Shown here: one piece after another, positions 1 to 10,562 of the stretch
How positions within the stretch are numbered: the first letter of the stretch is position 1
Layout: each line of letters opens with the position of its first letter
Assembly: GCF_937616625.2 (NCBI RefSeq)
Contig: NC_065576.1
Coordinates: 13,270,501-13,334,500, forward strand
From: Mercurialis annua
Taxonomy: Eukaryota; Streptophyta; Magnoliopsida; Malpighiales; Euphorbiaceae
Direction of reading: 5' to 3'
DNA: 64,000 nucleotides
Made by a program: the position numbers and the translations under genes
Notes under the pieces: generated by a model
What the model was told of the DNA's origin: nothing
The model's input: the letters and a program-made list of their open reading frames with translations, nothing else
The model's database searches: none

Positions 1-1056
1 GTGGTTGTTGCGCCACAACTCCCGGGTTCAGATTTCGACCAAAAACACACCAAAAACACAAAAAAACACGTGTTATGCTCTTGAGAAATTAAATATACCA
101 AAATAACATGTTTAACAGTAATTAAAACACCCTAAACATGGATTTAGAGCGAAAGTCATGCCAAATCATGTTAGTATTGGTAGTTTATGAAAGCTTATAG
201 CAAGAAAGAAAGTAAATAAACTAATCACGTACCCTATTGACCAGAATTGAATTTAACATGCATACATGATAGTAAATATGATATAGTGACTGATTTTGGA
301 TCCTCAAAAGTATCATTATGAGTTCTAGGGTCATTTTCTGGAGATCCGTATGTACAATCCAGTTTGGATCGTATTGCATCAACGTTTCTTTGAAGAATTA
401 GAGCTTAGAAGCTTAGTTTGATGGAATAATGGTGGTTGAAAATTGCTCTTTTGGTGGCTGGAATTTTTAATTCATGCGTGTATAATTAAGGTTTTCTTTA
501 TTTAATTATGTCTCTGTGTTTGATCTAACTGCGCAATTATGTTTCTAGTTCATGCATGCCACGCTCAATTAGGGTTTGTAGGTGTACTATTTTTAGAAGT
601 AGGATTAGGGTTAGGGTTAGGTTAGTGTTTAGGTTAGGTTAGATAGTCTATATTAAGTTTTTTAATTACAAACTTTGTATTAATCAATGTGTGACATGCA
701 AAAGGCTACAAAAAGGCTTGGTCCCCAAAATTAACAAAAAGGGCTTTTAGGGCCACAAGAGTTTGGTTTTGGGCAATTTTGTCAGTCAAACTTGTAAATA
801 GGCCCATAAACTTCTAAGGCATAGTAATTAGTTCAATTTATTAGACTTTAAGCACGATCCCTTTTATGGGTTATTTGTGACAATTACACTTCATTCCTTC
901 AAGTTTGTCTATGCATGACTATCTAGTCCACTCAAATTCTAACAAGTGGATCACTAACTTGTCACCCGGACGTGTGTCTCTGGAAATCATCATCAGACAC
1001 TTCAGTCCTTTACAACTTTTCTACTTGTTCGTAAAAAAGGTGTCTATGGTTTGCCC
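1..1056. repeat. Dispersed repeat, copy A (uninterrupted)
   Basis: This stretch is homologous to copy B, which lies in pieces at about 5799-6160, 10563-11435 and 13376-13460. Shared blocks include 91-180 with 5899-5980, 387-480 with 10578-10676, 570-700 with 10740-10860, and 980-1056 with 13376-13455. No coding frame is recognised. Its value is as an uninterrupted reference: each junction where copy B is interrupted is continuous here, for example around 815-825 for a Stowaway insertion. A run of TTAGGG/TTAGGTTAG-like motifs at 600-645 is also present in copy B (10770-10815), so it belongs to the repeat and is not telomere sequence. The left end lies outside the window. Confidence 0.75.
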
Positions 1057-1060
1057 CCTC

Positions 1061-1099
1061 TTTGACAAGAATTGACAAAGTAGGTCAATTCTTGTCAAA
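1061..1099. repeat. Perfect 16-bp hairpin
   Basis: TTTGACAAGAATTGAC at 1061-1076 pairs perfectly with its reverse complement at 1084-1099 around a 7-base loop. It sits just past the end of the A/B homology. It could be the terminal hairpin of an undefined mobile element or a structured RNA. No CTRR Helitron end follows it directly, so the role is unknown. Confidence 0.6.
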
Positions 1100-1290
1100 G
1101 AACGAGACTCGCTGTTCGATAAGCAATAAGGATATTTTCCACTACTGCAGGTACTTACTCGTCGGTGGTTTGGTTATGCCCTAGCCTTAGCATTACTGGT
1201 TAAGATGTGTGGTTCTAATTCCATGCCCGCTGCTTTTATTCTACTATGCGTTTTTTCAAAAGTAATACTTCTCAACTGGCCCGAAGGTTG

Positions 1291-1562
1291 TTTTCTCGAT
1301 CCGATATGCCTGTAGTTTGCCCCGTGGAATGGATCTATTCCCTCAGTTGTCCTGAGGGCGGTTCAATGGCTTGAATATTTGGTAATTATTATGCCCAGTA
1401 CCTTTTAGGTTTGCAGAGGGGACATCATCCCCTCGGCTGTCCCAAGGCACATCCTATTGCATGGATGTCTGGTAATTATCTTGTCTGGTGCCTCCTAGGT
1501 TTGTAAAGGGGACAATACCCCTTTGGCCAACCAATGGCCATCCCATTGCATGGATGCCTGGG
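1291..1562. repeat. 90-bp tandem repeat, about 2.7 copies
   Basis: Units begin at about 1291 (diverged, partial), 1381 and 1471. The last two each start GGTAATTAT and end in a GCATGGATG(T/C)CTG block, exactly 90 bases apart. The units contain short complementary runs such as GGGGACATCATCCCC and CCCTCAGTTGTCCTGAGGG, so each could fold. No reading frame is evident. The rest of 1100-2160 holds no gene or element I recognise. Confidence 0.7.
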
Positions 1563-2160
1563 TTCTATTATTATTCCATAATTATTAGAATTGTCTGAAG
1601 TATATTTGAATTATTACACATAAGATATTTGACGTCTTCTTTATGATAATATTCTCCTCTATTCATAGTCTTACATGTAGGTGGACCGTTGTTATTTTCT
1701 TGATGATAAAGCATTTTCTATTTTTGTTGATTCACATGATGTCGCGATGATGGGCATTCAAAGAGACGTGCTTAGATCTTGACACGCATGTGCAGGAAAA
1801 TATGTTTCTCAACATGAGCTAGGATGTCCCGCTTCAACTTAACTTAGAGTGGCATATTTGCACCGAATTTTGATCCGAGGTAAGTTTTTCAAAATAAATT
1901 TCTTTGTTAAATATTTTAATTACTTGATTGAAATACTACTCGAAATTTATCAAAAATAGATATGGTAATTAAAAAAAGGTTGTCTGAAATGGACAAATGG
2001 ACTAGCGCCAGCGCTAGATTTATGTGGGGTTGGCGCCACAATGAACTGGCCAAGCCGCTACTTTGATTGCCGCCTTGAGCATGGCGCCGGTTCTCTTGAA
2101 TAGCGTGACTTTATTCGTCAAAAAATTGATTCCCGACCATACTTTCAGGATATTCCTTTA

Positions 2161-2605
2161 ATGATATTAACAATATTGGTGTTCTTACAATTTTGGGATA
2201 AAGACGTATTTTTAACGTCAAGTAACTTTCACCAAGCTCGCTTGTGGTTTGAGTCTTTACCTCTTCCGATTTGGGAGCGAATATATATTAATAGCTTCAT
2301 GCGCTTTGTTTGTGCCTCGTTTACTGGGGCGAGTAAGTGCGACAGTCCCTTGCTGCATGCTTTGATGGAGTGGTGGATGGACGCCATCCATACATTTCAC
2401 TTACTATGGGGGAGATGACAGTCACTCCTCTAGATTTCTCATGTATCACTGAGCTGGAGTTCGGCGGTCATCATGTGCCCTTTGATAGTGATGTTTTGGA
2501 CTACCTTTGTCGGGATGACTACATCTTCAAGATGTTAGAAATGGTGCCAGACGCCAAGGGTCAATACCCTACGATATGTCAATTTATAGTCTTACTACTC
2601 TGATC
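2161..2605 (+). pseudogene. Plant mobile domain (PMD/MAIN-like) fragment, frameshifted
   Basis: Two overlapping frames carry the signature of the plant mobile domain (family of MAIN and its transposon-borne relatives). Frame one (2161-2418) ends in a Trp-rich ALMEWW...TFHLLWG block. Frame two (through 2603) continues MTVTPLDFSCITEL followed by a GG..VPFD block, which is the usual order in this family. The switch falls in the GGGGGAG run near 2404-2412 and is explained by loss of one base. The domain is a partial core of about 145 residues with no clear start and no C-terminal half. PMD genes are either host silencing factors or cargo of MULE/gypsy elements. The surroundings here are repeats, so a transposon-derived copy is more likely. 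No function is expected. Confidence 0.7.
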
Positions 2606-3958
2606 GCATTGCGAGGAGTGGTTATGACATTGATCAGATTACACGTGTCATTCTATTCTATCTGTTTTTGTTCCTAGCAGTGTGTGTGCATTTAACAATT
2701 ATAAAGTGTGCGACTGAAAAGTGCATAGAAATATTTGATTTTAGAAATTCATTTAATTTTTTTTGTTCCATTGTCTCATGAATTATGCTTTTTGAGTTTA
2801 TGGTCCTTTCTCCGTTCTTTTTTAGAAATATGCGTTGGTCAATAATCATAACATGCATGTATGAAAAAATATCTATTTTATTAGCTCATTGAATAACCAA
2901 TACAATTGAGATATTTTCTGTTTCAAGCGATCATACCCATATCGTCAACTAGTCCTTAAGGGTTTTTTTAAGTGACTATTTTTCCTCTTTTCCGCCTTTT
3001 ATTTTTCCCAACCATTAAGCTGGTAATCTCTATGAGAGATTTTAGTGATCTTCTCCTCTCACTATTTAGATTATCGTACTCTAAGATAGGTTTTTGGGCA
3101 TTTGTTAGGATTTGGACTTTTGAAGCTGGTGGGAGGCTCTCTATCGTCTCCTATCTATATAGATTAATCTATTTACTGTAAATTTCGACCTTTAACTTTC
3201 TGAGATATCTATTTGGCCACACAAAATCTCCGATTTATTTGCCTAATCTTTTTGTTTGAGAGGTTTATATGGATCCTGCTCAGTAGGCTGCTCCTGTCCT
3301 TTTCGGATTCAGGATCATTAATTCAATTTTGATTTCTCTTTGTCTCATTTTAGAGTAAGTACCGTCTGAAACAAAATTATCTCTGGAAATTCATTTAATT
3401 TTATCATTTCCTTATACATGTTTTTGAATGTGCCAACTATGTATAGATCTATATGTCATTAACACATGCATGACGATTGAAAATAACATGTCTCTTAGGC
3501 AATATATCGCATAAATAAGCAAAATAAAAGTTCATCATCGACTCTGGAACTCGAATAAAGTAAACAAATTATTAAAATAAATCCCAATACGGGAAAAGAA
3601 AAGCTAAAAGTTAAACAGATAAATGTTCAGGAGAATAGATCTCCAAACGCCCCAAACATGGGCGGGGTCACCACTTCTGTCTCTTCAAGGCTCTGAAATG
3701 ATCCCGCTGTCGATCAGGTCTTGAATCTTATGTCGAAGAGTGATAACTAGTCTGTATGATGCTCTTCAATTTGGTGTAACTTTCATTACTCGTTGGCAAC
3801 ATAGTTCAAGTTATTTGGGTCAGGTCCCCTATTTACTTTTGCTGGTCATAATAGACCTAACATCCTTGATCCTTCAAATATGACAGATAATGGGCGTCCA
3901 AATTTGGAGAATTTTCTTCCAAGAGCTCTTGGCATATTCAAGGTTTCTCAATTTTCCT
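2606..3958. other. No gene or element recognised
   Basis: AT-rich sequence with only short spurious frames. I see no LTR ends, terminal inverted repeats, conserved protein motifs or RNA genes. Confidence 0.5.
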
Positions 3959-4528
3959 TTAGAAAGTACACCATGCATCAATGGGAGATCTCAGTATAGC
4001 AAGCCTCTTGTACACAGTTTTAAACATAACCATGATCACATTCTTTAACTCGCACTTGAAGGTTTCCATCTCGGCCCTTAATTCAGTCATCATGTCTTCT
4101 TTGATACTTATTATGTCATCTCGCGTAACGACATCTCCTTCAGCTCCTCCATCAGTTTCTATAGGGACTTTGATTGTTCCTTTCTTTATCAAATCCCGAA
4201 TAGCATGCTTTAAGCTTGTACGCAGCTCTGTGGAGTGTCCCGTTGCCTTATGGTATTCATAAAATACTTCCGATGACAATAGTTCTATATGACCCTCCTA
4301 TATTAGCCTTTTAAAAAGTTGGTTGGTCGACTTTCCCAATTAGGAAAAAACTCTGTATTCCTCCAATTTGGAATCTGTCTCTCTGATTCTGGGAAATGCT
4401 CGATCTTTATCATTTGCCCTTCTAGTCGAATCTAAGAAACCTTCTTCACACTTCTGCCGTTTAGCCCCTTTTTCGGGTGTTTCTGGAATGCAAAGTCTAT
4501 CTCTTATCTCTTGCCGCATTTTTTTCAT
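3959..4528 (-). pseudogene. Ty3/gypsy gag C-terminal remnant (Ogre/Athila type)
   Basis: On the minus strand one frame runs from 4528 to 3959 with two in-frame stops, at about 4340-4342 (TAA) and 4298-4300 (TAG). It reads through a basic, Arg/Lys-rich stretch, then a QLFKRLI-like segment, then EYHKATGHSTELRTSLKHAI. That last segment has the spacing of the C/H-rich finger in plant gypsy gag polyproteins (usually CEYH..xxGHS..C..LKH..Q.LI), with the cysteines lost. Both stops sit where the family usually has Gln, so each is explained by a single C-to-T change. The capsid domain and pol are missing. This is a decayed retroelement fragment, not a host gene. Confidence 0.65.
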
Positions 4529-5798
4529 GGTTTCAGTTTATGATTTCTTCCATGTCTTGTCTCCAACTAACCATCGATAAATGCTTGACATTATGGATGC
4601 CGAAAGAGCAGATGAATAGATGGCCACAATACAATTAGTTAGTACATGATACGTGTAGTGGATGTATCCACAAAGGGGTAATACAATGATGCATGGCATA
4701 CTGGATGCATGATATGAATGATATGCATGCTTATGATATACATTGTTAGTGAATTCATAACACGTAGAACAATTTATATCATGGAGACACATTGTTCCTT
4801 ACAACCTTATTACTCCAACACACGCTTCCGGGTAAGGTATAAAGCCTAGATTTTTTGGTCTGACCGTCGCATATGAAATTCTATTGTCAACATCTACATA
4901 TATCATACTTGAAAGTAAATGGTTGGAAAGTAAATAACTAAAAAATAAAGGAACAGAAAGCAAATGCATTAATGTAAACATGCATTACATTTGAGACTCG
5001 CGTACGACTCGATCTGGACTGGCATTAAGCATTTAACCTTGCGGTTTTAACATGTAATGTATAAATGTGGAGTTTCTTCCAATTACATGCATAAAGTCTA
5101 AACTGAATGTCAGTGTGAGATTGATTTTAGATGTACCATCTTGAATGCCTATACAAGCACTATTACAATTTTCATGGATGTGCTAAGATTTATATGTGAT
5201 TTGATTAGTTTGGAACTACATTAACGTGTCGGAGTAGTCAAGTTAATGATAATTTGGACATATATCCAAAGCAGTAAAGATTATTTACATATCCAGATTC
5301 CAGTTTATATACATATAAGGTTAGAGATACTTTTAAACCTCTTTCCAGAGTATTTGGGGGTCGTCTGTCGTTTGTGTATCAACAAACCAGATTTAGGATA
5401 TGGTCAAACCACGGAAGTTATTCCTATGGTCAACACGAATCTAGAGGTCTAAACTAGAGTTGATTTCGAGTCCAAACAAAGCAGGAATCTTGACTAGAAG
5501 TTGTTGGGCTAGCGTTTGGACATCAAAACCCATGATTACATGGCACATGACACCATTATTGACGTTGCATGGAGATGCTGACTTGGATGGATACGGGTCA
5601 TTACCTAAAGTAAACGTACAACTAATTACATGGATAAAGGTACAAAACGGGGAGCAATTTTGAGCCCGAATGAGCCCAAAAATGCAAAAACAAGTTTTGG
5701 AACTTGGATCGAAGATCTAGAGAAGTTGAGGGAGCAAGATCATGGAGATAAAAGAAGTGGCGTCGGCGCCAAAAGAACTTTCTCGGCACCAAAACCTT
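4529..5798. other. No gene or element recognised
   Basis: AT-rich with short spurious frames. GC-richer sequence with GGCGCC motifs begins near 5755 and leads into repeat copy B. Similar GGCGCC-containing sequence occurs near 2000-2095. Confidence 0.45.
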
Positions 5799-6160
5799 GT
5801 GGCAGAGGCGCTAAAACTCCCCGGTTTAACCCGAGTTTGGATGACCTAAAACAAACCAAAAACCCAAAAACAAACACATATTAAGCTTCCAAAACTTTAA
5901 ATATACCAAAATAACATGTTTAACAGTAATTAAAACACCATAAACATTGATCTATAGCAAAAAATCATGGCAAATCAGGAAGTTAGGGCATTTTATATCA
6001 CGAACATAAAATAAAGTAATCATGCAACCTATTTATCAGAATTGAATTTAACATGCACATATGATATGAAATATGATATAGAGACTGATTTTGGGTCCTC
6101 AAAAGTACCGTTCTAAGTTCTAGGTTGTTTTCTTGAGATCTGGTTGTAGAATCTAGTGTG
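5799..6160. repeat. Dispersed repeat, copy B, left segment
   Basis: Homologous to copy A positions about 1-365, with the clearest stretch at 5899-5980 against 91-180. Homology stops near 6160, where CACTA sequence begins, and resumes at 10563. This is the left flank of a transposon insertion into the repeat. Confidence 0.75.
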
Positions 6161-6171
6161 CAAGTAGAAGA

Positions 6172-6423
6172 CGGGATAAAGTAAATTGGTGGGCAGTTTG
6201 GAAGATTAAGGCACGATCAGAAATTGACATGCCCGACGCAATTATCCCGGCCTTTCAAGACGACATCAAAATCCCCTTATCGTTGAAACAGACAAAAATC
6301 CCGCAAATTTAGCTGACCTAAATGAGGTGGCCGACGAAGATACGTTGCAAATCCCTCCTGCTGAAGATGAAGAAGATGAACTTTTTCCATCCTCATCAGA
6401 CGAAGATGAAGAAAAACTCGACT
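6172..6423 (+). pseudogene. CACTA TNP2-type transposase, C-terminal remnant
   Basis: Translation from about 6172 gives a Trp-rich NWWAVWKIKARSEID segment resembling the DUF4216-like region near the C-terminus of plant TNP2 transposases. After a frameshift near 6268 comes a strongly acidic tail (LQIPPAEDEEDELFPSSSD) ending at TAA 6421-6423. The catalytic part is deleted. The call rests mostly on position, directly upstream of a TNPA-like gene inside an element with a CACTA end, and on the acidic tail. I cannot confirm the family without a profile search. Confidence 0.5.
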
Positions 6424-6552
6424 AATGTATTAAATATTTTTGCAGTTTTTGTTTGTTGTAGTTGAGTTATCATATTGTAATGAATTAGCTAATTGTTTAT
6501 GTTAACTAAATGTGTTTCATATTAATGGTATATTAAATTAAATGTTTTTTTA

Positions 6553-6933
6553 GGCTTAATGCCTTAAAAAAAACCCGACATTTCATCCCCTTTTCAATCC
6601 TACCCTGACGTTGAAAAATTGTAAATTGTACCCTAGTTTATATTTTTTCATTTCAATTGTACCTGAAGCATAAAATTGACCTTTATTTATTGGACAAAAG
6701 TTCACTAATTTTTTTTTTAAATGTTCAATTTGATATAAAAAGTTAATTTAATGCAAAAAGGGTCAATATAGAGAATTTTTGCCAAATAAAAAAAGTCAAT
6801 TTTATGCTTTAGGGTACAATTGAAATGAAAAAAATGTAAAATAGGGTAAAATAGGGTAAAATTGACAAATTTGCAACATTAGGGTAGGATTGAAAAGGGG
6901 ATGAAAGGTCAGGGTTTTTTAAGACATTATGCC
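6553..6933. mobile_element. Mutator-like MITE (about 381 bp)
   Basis: The sequence is nearly palindromic. The left end GGCTTAATGCCTTAAAAAA pairs with the right end TTTTTTAAGACATTATGCC, and the complementarity continues through CCCCTTTTCAATCCTACCCT and its mate near 6885-6905. Flanks share TTTTTTTA (6545-6552 and 6934-6941), consistent with an 8-9 bp target duplication in a T-run. The tip motif is shared with elements at 17100, 52767, 53386 and 55348. It lies between the two CACTA gene remnants, so it inserted after the CACTA. Confidence 0.8.
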
Positions 6934-8268
6934 TTTTTTTACGATATATTAAATTGTTAATTATATATGGAACGATACGTATTTTAATATGTCTGCAGGT
7001 ATGAGAGGGCAGGGTGGTTCAGGTGATCCGACTAGTGCGGGTCGTGGACGAGGCCGATCAGCTCGACGTCGGGGACGGGGTAACTCAACTGTGGGCGCCC
7101 CTGCGGAGGACATCCTTGTTGAGGGCCAGCAGTAGGAGGTTGAGGCGGCAGCCACTGTTAAGCCCCGTCAGCCGCGGGAGCCCCTGCAGTGCTGGATGCC
7201 CAGGGGAGGGCACGGTGTTTCCCAGACGCCAGCAGGTAAGAATGAAAATTGCTAATATAAATTTTTTATATCGTTGTTTTATTATAGAAAGTAAAAGTTT
7301 TTTTTAAACTCGCAGGGAGAAGCTGTTGAACTATGGACCAGTCTCGTGGTCTATGCGAGAGATCTTCAGAAAGTTCTGGTTCAAGATTGGCCAAGCCTGG
7401 AGGTTTCTGACTGATGAGCAGACAGATTACTATTGGGATGAGCTTAAGGTAATAAATTATTAATTTTGAAGTTTGAAATTACACTAACGCAAAATTACTA
7501 ACTCAAACCTGTTGTTTATGTTTTGCAGAAGGAATACTTGTGGGACGAGGCGGCATACAACGAGGATGTCATCAAAAGGGTCTTCACGACGCATGCTGCC
7601 AACCGATACAAGGATGCCATTCACAGGATGAGGGAGAAGGACGTGAAACATACCTCGTTAAGTGCGGAGATCTGGGTTGCCTTGATGGCCTTCTGGGCGT
7701 CAGAGGACAAGAAGAAGAGTCAGATATAGCTCGCGCTAATCGGATGAGCGAGCCTGCAGGAGCCAGTTCCGGCTCAGTACGCCATACAGGGGGATCCTGT
7801 TCCGCCATCCGGCATATGGATGTGTTGGTTTTTTTAGAATTCTATTTAATTTAGATAACTGCAGCTATCTTTTTTCTGCTGAACTAACAAATTGTTTATT
7901 TTTCTTTTTGGCCGAAGAGCTCGGCCGCAGCGGACCGCAACGGAGCTGTATAAGTCGTAAACTTATATATTCTTATTAGTTGTTTTAGTTTTCTTAAGTG
8001 TTAGATTAAGTTAGTCTAAAATTTATTTGAATTTAAATTGTAAAATGCTAGATTAGGTTTGTTAACAGCCGGTGGGTAGTATATGAAATGTATAGGTTTT
8101 TAGGGTGTCCCTGAAAAATGGGTGATGATCAAATTATAGAGGAAATGCTGCCGAAATTTTGTTAGGAATTATACTTACGTTTCATATGTTATGCGTTTTT
8201 AGCCGTTAACTGATATGTTTTTCAATCTTTTTGTAGGATGCGATTGCTCAAAGACTTGTTGCTGCGTT

Positions 8269-9546
8269 TAGGGGTGTGCATTCGATATTACGGTGCGGTT
8301 CGGAAGTGAAATTATCAAAACCGTTCGGTTTTTTAAGAAATAAAAAACCGAACCGAAATTTAAGGAACAATTCGGTTTAATTCGGTTCGATTTTTCGGTT
8401 TCACCGAAATAGGAAATTAATATTTTTTTAAAAAACATTTACTTACAAAAAATTAAAATTAAATAAAAAAGTTAAATATACTATTTTTAAAATCAAATTA
8501 AAGTTATATTGTAATGTTTCATGCATTTTAGTAATTAAATATAAAATAGAATAGTATTACTCCCTCCATTCCTTAAAACTTGACGTTTAAGGTTACAATT
8601 AATATATAGAAAATTTTCTAAAGTACCCTCAACTGTGTCATCAATAACTGAGATAATAATTAATTTTTTATTAGCAGTAGAAACAAGAAATACTAAATGC
8701 ATATAATTAACTTCCGCCATTGCTACACCTCTGCTCTCTGCTACCAAATTCTCTATTCATTTTCTTTCTTGTCTTCTTTTTGATTGCTGGTTTCATGATA
8801 ATATCTTTATATTTAGTTCCTCAACTTTCTATGAAAATTCCATAAAAACAATAAATCTTGTTTTTTTCTTATCAGATAGGTCTCGTCTCTATATATTTTT
8901 CATCATCATTTTACCATACACAAGTTTAATTATTTTACCAAAGACAAATTTTATATTTATTGTCAGACCTTTCTTATCCACCATCACCACCATAAGCACC
9001 TCCATACTCAGCCACCGCCATACTCGTCTTTTCTTTTTTTTACCAGATCTACAACCACCTTTTCTATTTTTTTTCCAGATCTATGACCATCTTTCAAATA
9101 TGAAGAAACTGAGAAAATTAACAAAAAAAAGAATTTAATAAATGAATCCACATATCGCCGCCTTCATATGTTGCAATCTTTGAAGAGATGAAAAGAAAAA
9201 TAAAAAGAGAAGTAATTGAATTAAAAAAAGGAAAAGAAAGAAAAATCTTTTTCCAATGCAAAAGATAGAGAGGTTATTTTTGGAATAACAGAGCCTAAAA
9301 CCCCAAAACGTCATTCTTTTAGAAAAAAAATAAGAAATCTAAAACGTCAAGTTTTGAGGAATGGAGGGAGTATTTTTAAAAATAATAATAGTATTTTATT
9401 AAAAATATAATAAATTTATATCTTTCGGTTTTTTCGGTTTTTAAAAACTTAAAACCGAACCGAAATGTATAAAAAATCTTAATTTTAAAACCGAACCGAC
9501 ATTTTCGGTTCGATTTTCGGTGCGGTTCGGTTTTTGCACACTCCTA
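8269..9546. mobile_element. hAT-type MITE, inserted in the CACTA gene
   Basis: Ends are TAGGGGTGTGCA (8269-8280) and TGCACACTCCTA (9535-9546). The flanking 8-bp target duplication is GCTGCGTT (8261-8268) against GCTGCGTC (9547-9554), seven of eight matching. Subterminal regions are packed with GGTTCGGTTTT-type motifs in both orientations. There is no transposase frame. A Stowaway element accounts for 811 of its 1278 bases. A relative with the same tip motif lies at 53868-54433. Confidence 0.88.
8560..9370. mobile_element. Stowaway-like (Tc1/mariner) element nested in the hAT MITE
   Basis: Terminal inverted repeats are CTCCCTCCATTCCTTAAAAC at 8560-8579 and its near-perfect complement ending at 9370 (GTTTTGAGGAATGGAGGGAG). 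The 2-bp target duplication is TA (8558-8559, 9371-9372). At 811 bp it is long for a Stowaway MITE and carries no transposase. The inside is AT-rich with a purine-rich stretch near 9110-9260. Confidence 0.85.
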
Positions 9547-10184
9547 GCTGCGTCCTAGTTGCCGCCGGAGATGGTTGTTCCTTGAGCACAGCAGACGTCA
9601 ACGAGACCCAGTTGTTTCTGGATATTGAGGGCGTCAACAAGAAGCGGCGCGTCTACCGGTTTGGTTCAGCGACTAGTGCGTACGTGGATACGGTGGAAAC
9701 CAGATGGCGAGGACCAGCTCCACACAGTCACAGCGGGCTGACAAGGAGGCCGAGCGGCATGTGCAGGCCAAGATCCAGGATGGGCTGCGCAAGATTACCA
9801 CCGAGGTGGAGGATCTCCGTGCCCAGCAGGCAAGCGCCGATGAGAGGATGGCACAACATGTTCAGGCTGAGTCGGCGAAGATGATGCAGACCCTTCCTCC
9901 GTAGTTTCGCTCACCCCCAGGGCCTTCAGACGATGATGACACTCCAGCTTTGTAATGTCATGTTTGCATTTCTGACATTTTGTATTTAATTGCTTTAAAC
10001 ATTTTGTAGTTTATCGCTTTATACATTTCTTACGCATATGTAAACGATTACATGCTGATATATTATAGGTTTTTTTTTTCAGAATCGTGTTTGAATGTGT
10101 ATTGTAATTACTATGTTTTTTAGGTTTCAATCGACATGAAAAAATAGGAAAAAGGGCCGAAAACAGAAAAAATCTGCCGAAAAC

Positions 10185-10562
10185 TGGTCACTATTGGCGA
10201 CAGACATTTAGCTATTAGCGACGGGCAGTCCGTCGCTAATTGCTTCTGTCTGTTCGCCTGACAGAAACTATTAGCGATGGATAACAATTCGTCGCTATAA
10301 TTTTCATTTGGCAACGGAAATATTCCGTCGCCAAATCCTTCTATTGCGTTGCCAAACGTCTCCTTTTTCATTTTGTGAGAGACGATTTGGCAACTGAGTA
10401 TTTGCCAAACGTCTCCTTTTTCATTTTTCTATCTTATTTGTGACCAGGGATTTTGCGATGGACGATTTCCGTCGCTATTCCGTCGCCAATCATGATTGGC
10501 AACGGAATATAGGTGATTAGCGACGGAAAATTCTGTCACTAATCACCTGTTTCCTAGTAGTG
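10185..10562 (+). repeat. CACTA 3' subterminal repeats and terminus
   Basis: At least six copies of a short motif of the type TAGCGACGG / GGCAACGGAA (and complements CCGTCGCTA, CCGTCGCCA) occur in both orientations, followed by the terminal CCTAGTAGTG. Such arrays are where CACTA transposase accessory proteins bind. A related 20-base block, GCCAAACGTCTCCTTTTTCA, occurs twice (near 10350 and 10405). Confidence 0.8.

Larger units (their letters stand above)
6989..9954 (+). pseudogene. CACTA TNPA-like protein (Ptta/En/Spm, Transposase_24), decayed
   Basis: TNPA-like proteins bind the subterminal repeats of CACTA elements and assist the TNP2 transposase. A plausible start is ATG 6989 or 7001, followed by a Gly/Arg-rich basic N-terminus. 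Probable introns are 7236-7315 and 7449-7528 (GT...AG). The core after the first intron reads WSMREIFRKFWFKIGQAW. A DE..YNEDVIKRVF block follows, then W..LMAFWASEDKKK, an SGSVRHTGGS motif and a TATELYKS-like segment near 7940, the usual Transposase_24 order. After the nested hAT MITE it resumes with DVNETQLFLDIEGVNKKRRV and a coiled-coil tail (9704-9904). At least three frameshifts (near 7315, 7718 and 7935), a stop near 7133 and the hAT insertion make it non-functional. Confidence 0.75.
6160..10562 (+). mobile_element. CACTA (En/Spm) transposon, 5'-truncated, with three nested MITEs
   Basis: The 3' end is CCTAGTAGTG at 10553-10562, the reverse complement of the canonical CACTACTAGG terminus. 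It is preceded by subterminal repeats of the ATTAGCGACGG / GGCAACGGAA type on both strands at 10185-10545. Coding remnants follow CACTA order: the C-terminus of a TNP2-like transposase (6172-6423), then a TNPA-like Transposase_24 gene (6989-9954). The CACTA 5' terminus and most of TNP2 are missing. Homology to the flanking repeat breaks near 6160 without a terminus, so the left boundary is a deletion. Nested inside are a MULE MITE, a hAT MITE and a Stowaway within the hAT MITE. Confidence 0.85.

Noticed and set aside
598..645. Interstitial telomere repeat (TTTAGGG)
   Set aside because: Only a few TTAGGG/TTAGGTTAG units, not in register, and the same motif recurs in repeat copy B, so it is part of that repeat.
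1061..1099. Helitron 3' end
   Set aside because: The hairpin is right, but no CTRR terminus follows within 15 bases, no TC 5' end was found, and no Rep/helicase sequence is present.
4538..5452. Short frames on both strands as hypothetical proteins
   Set aside because: No start context, codon pattern or motif; lengths are as expected by chance in AT-rich DNA.
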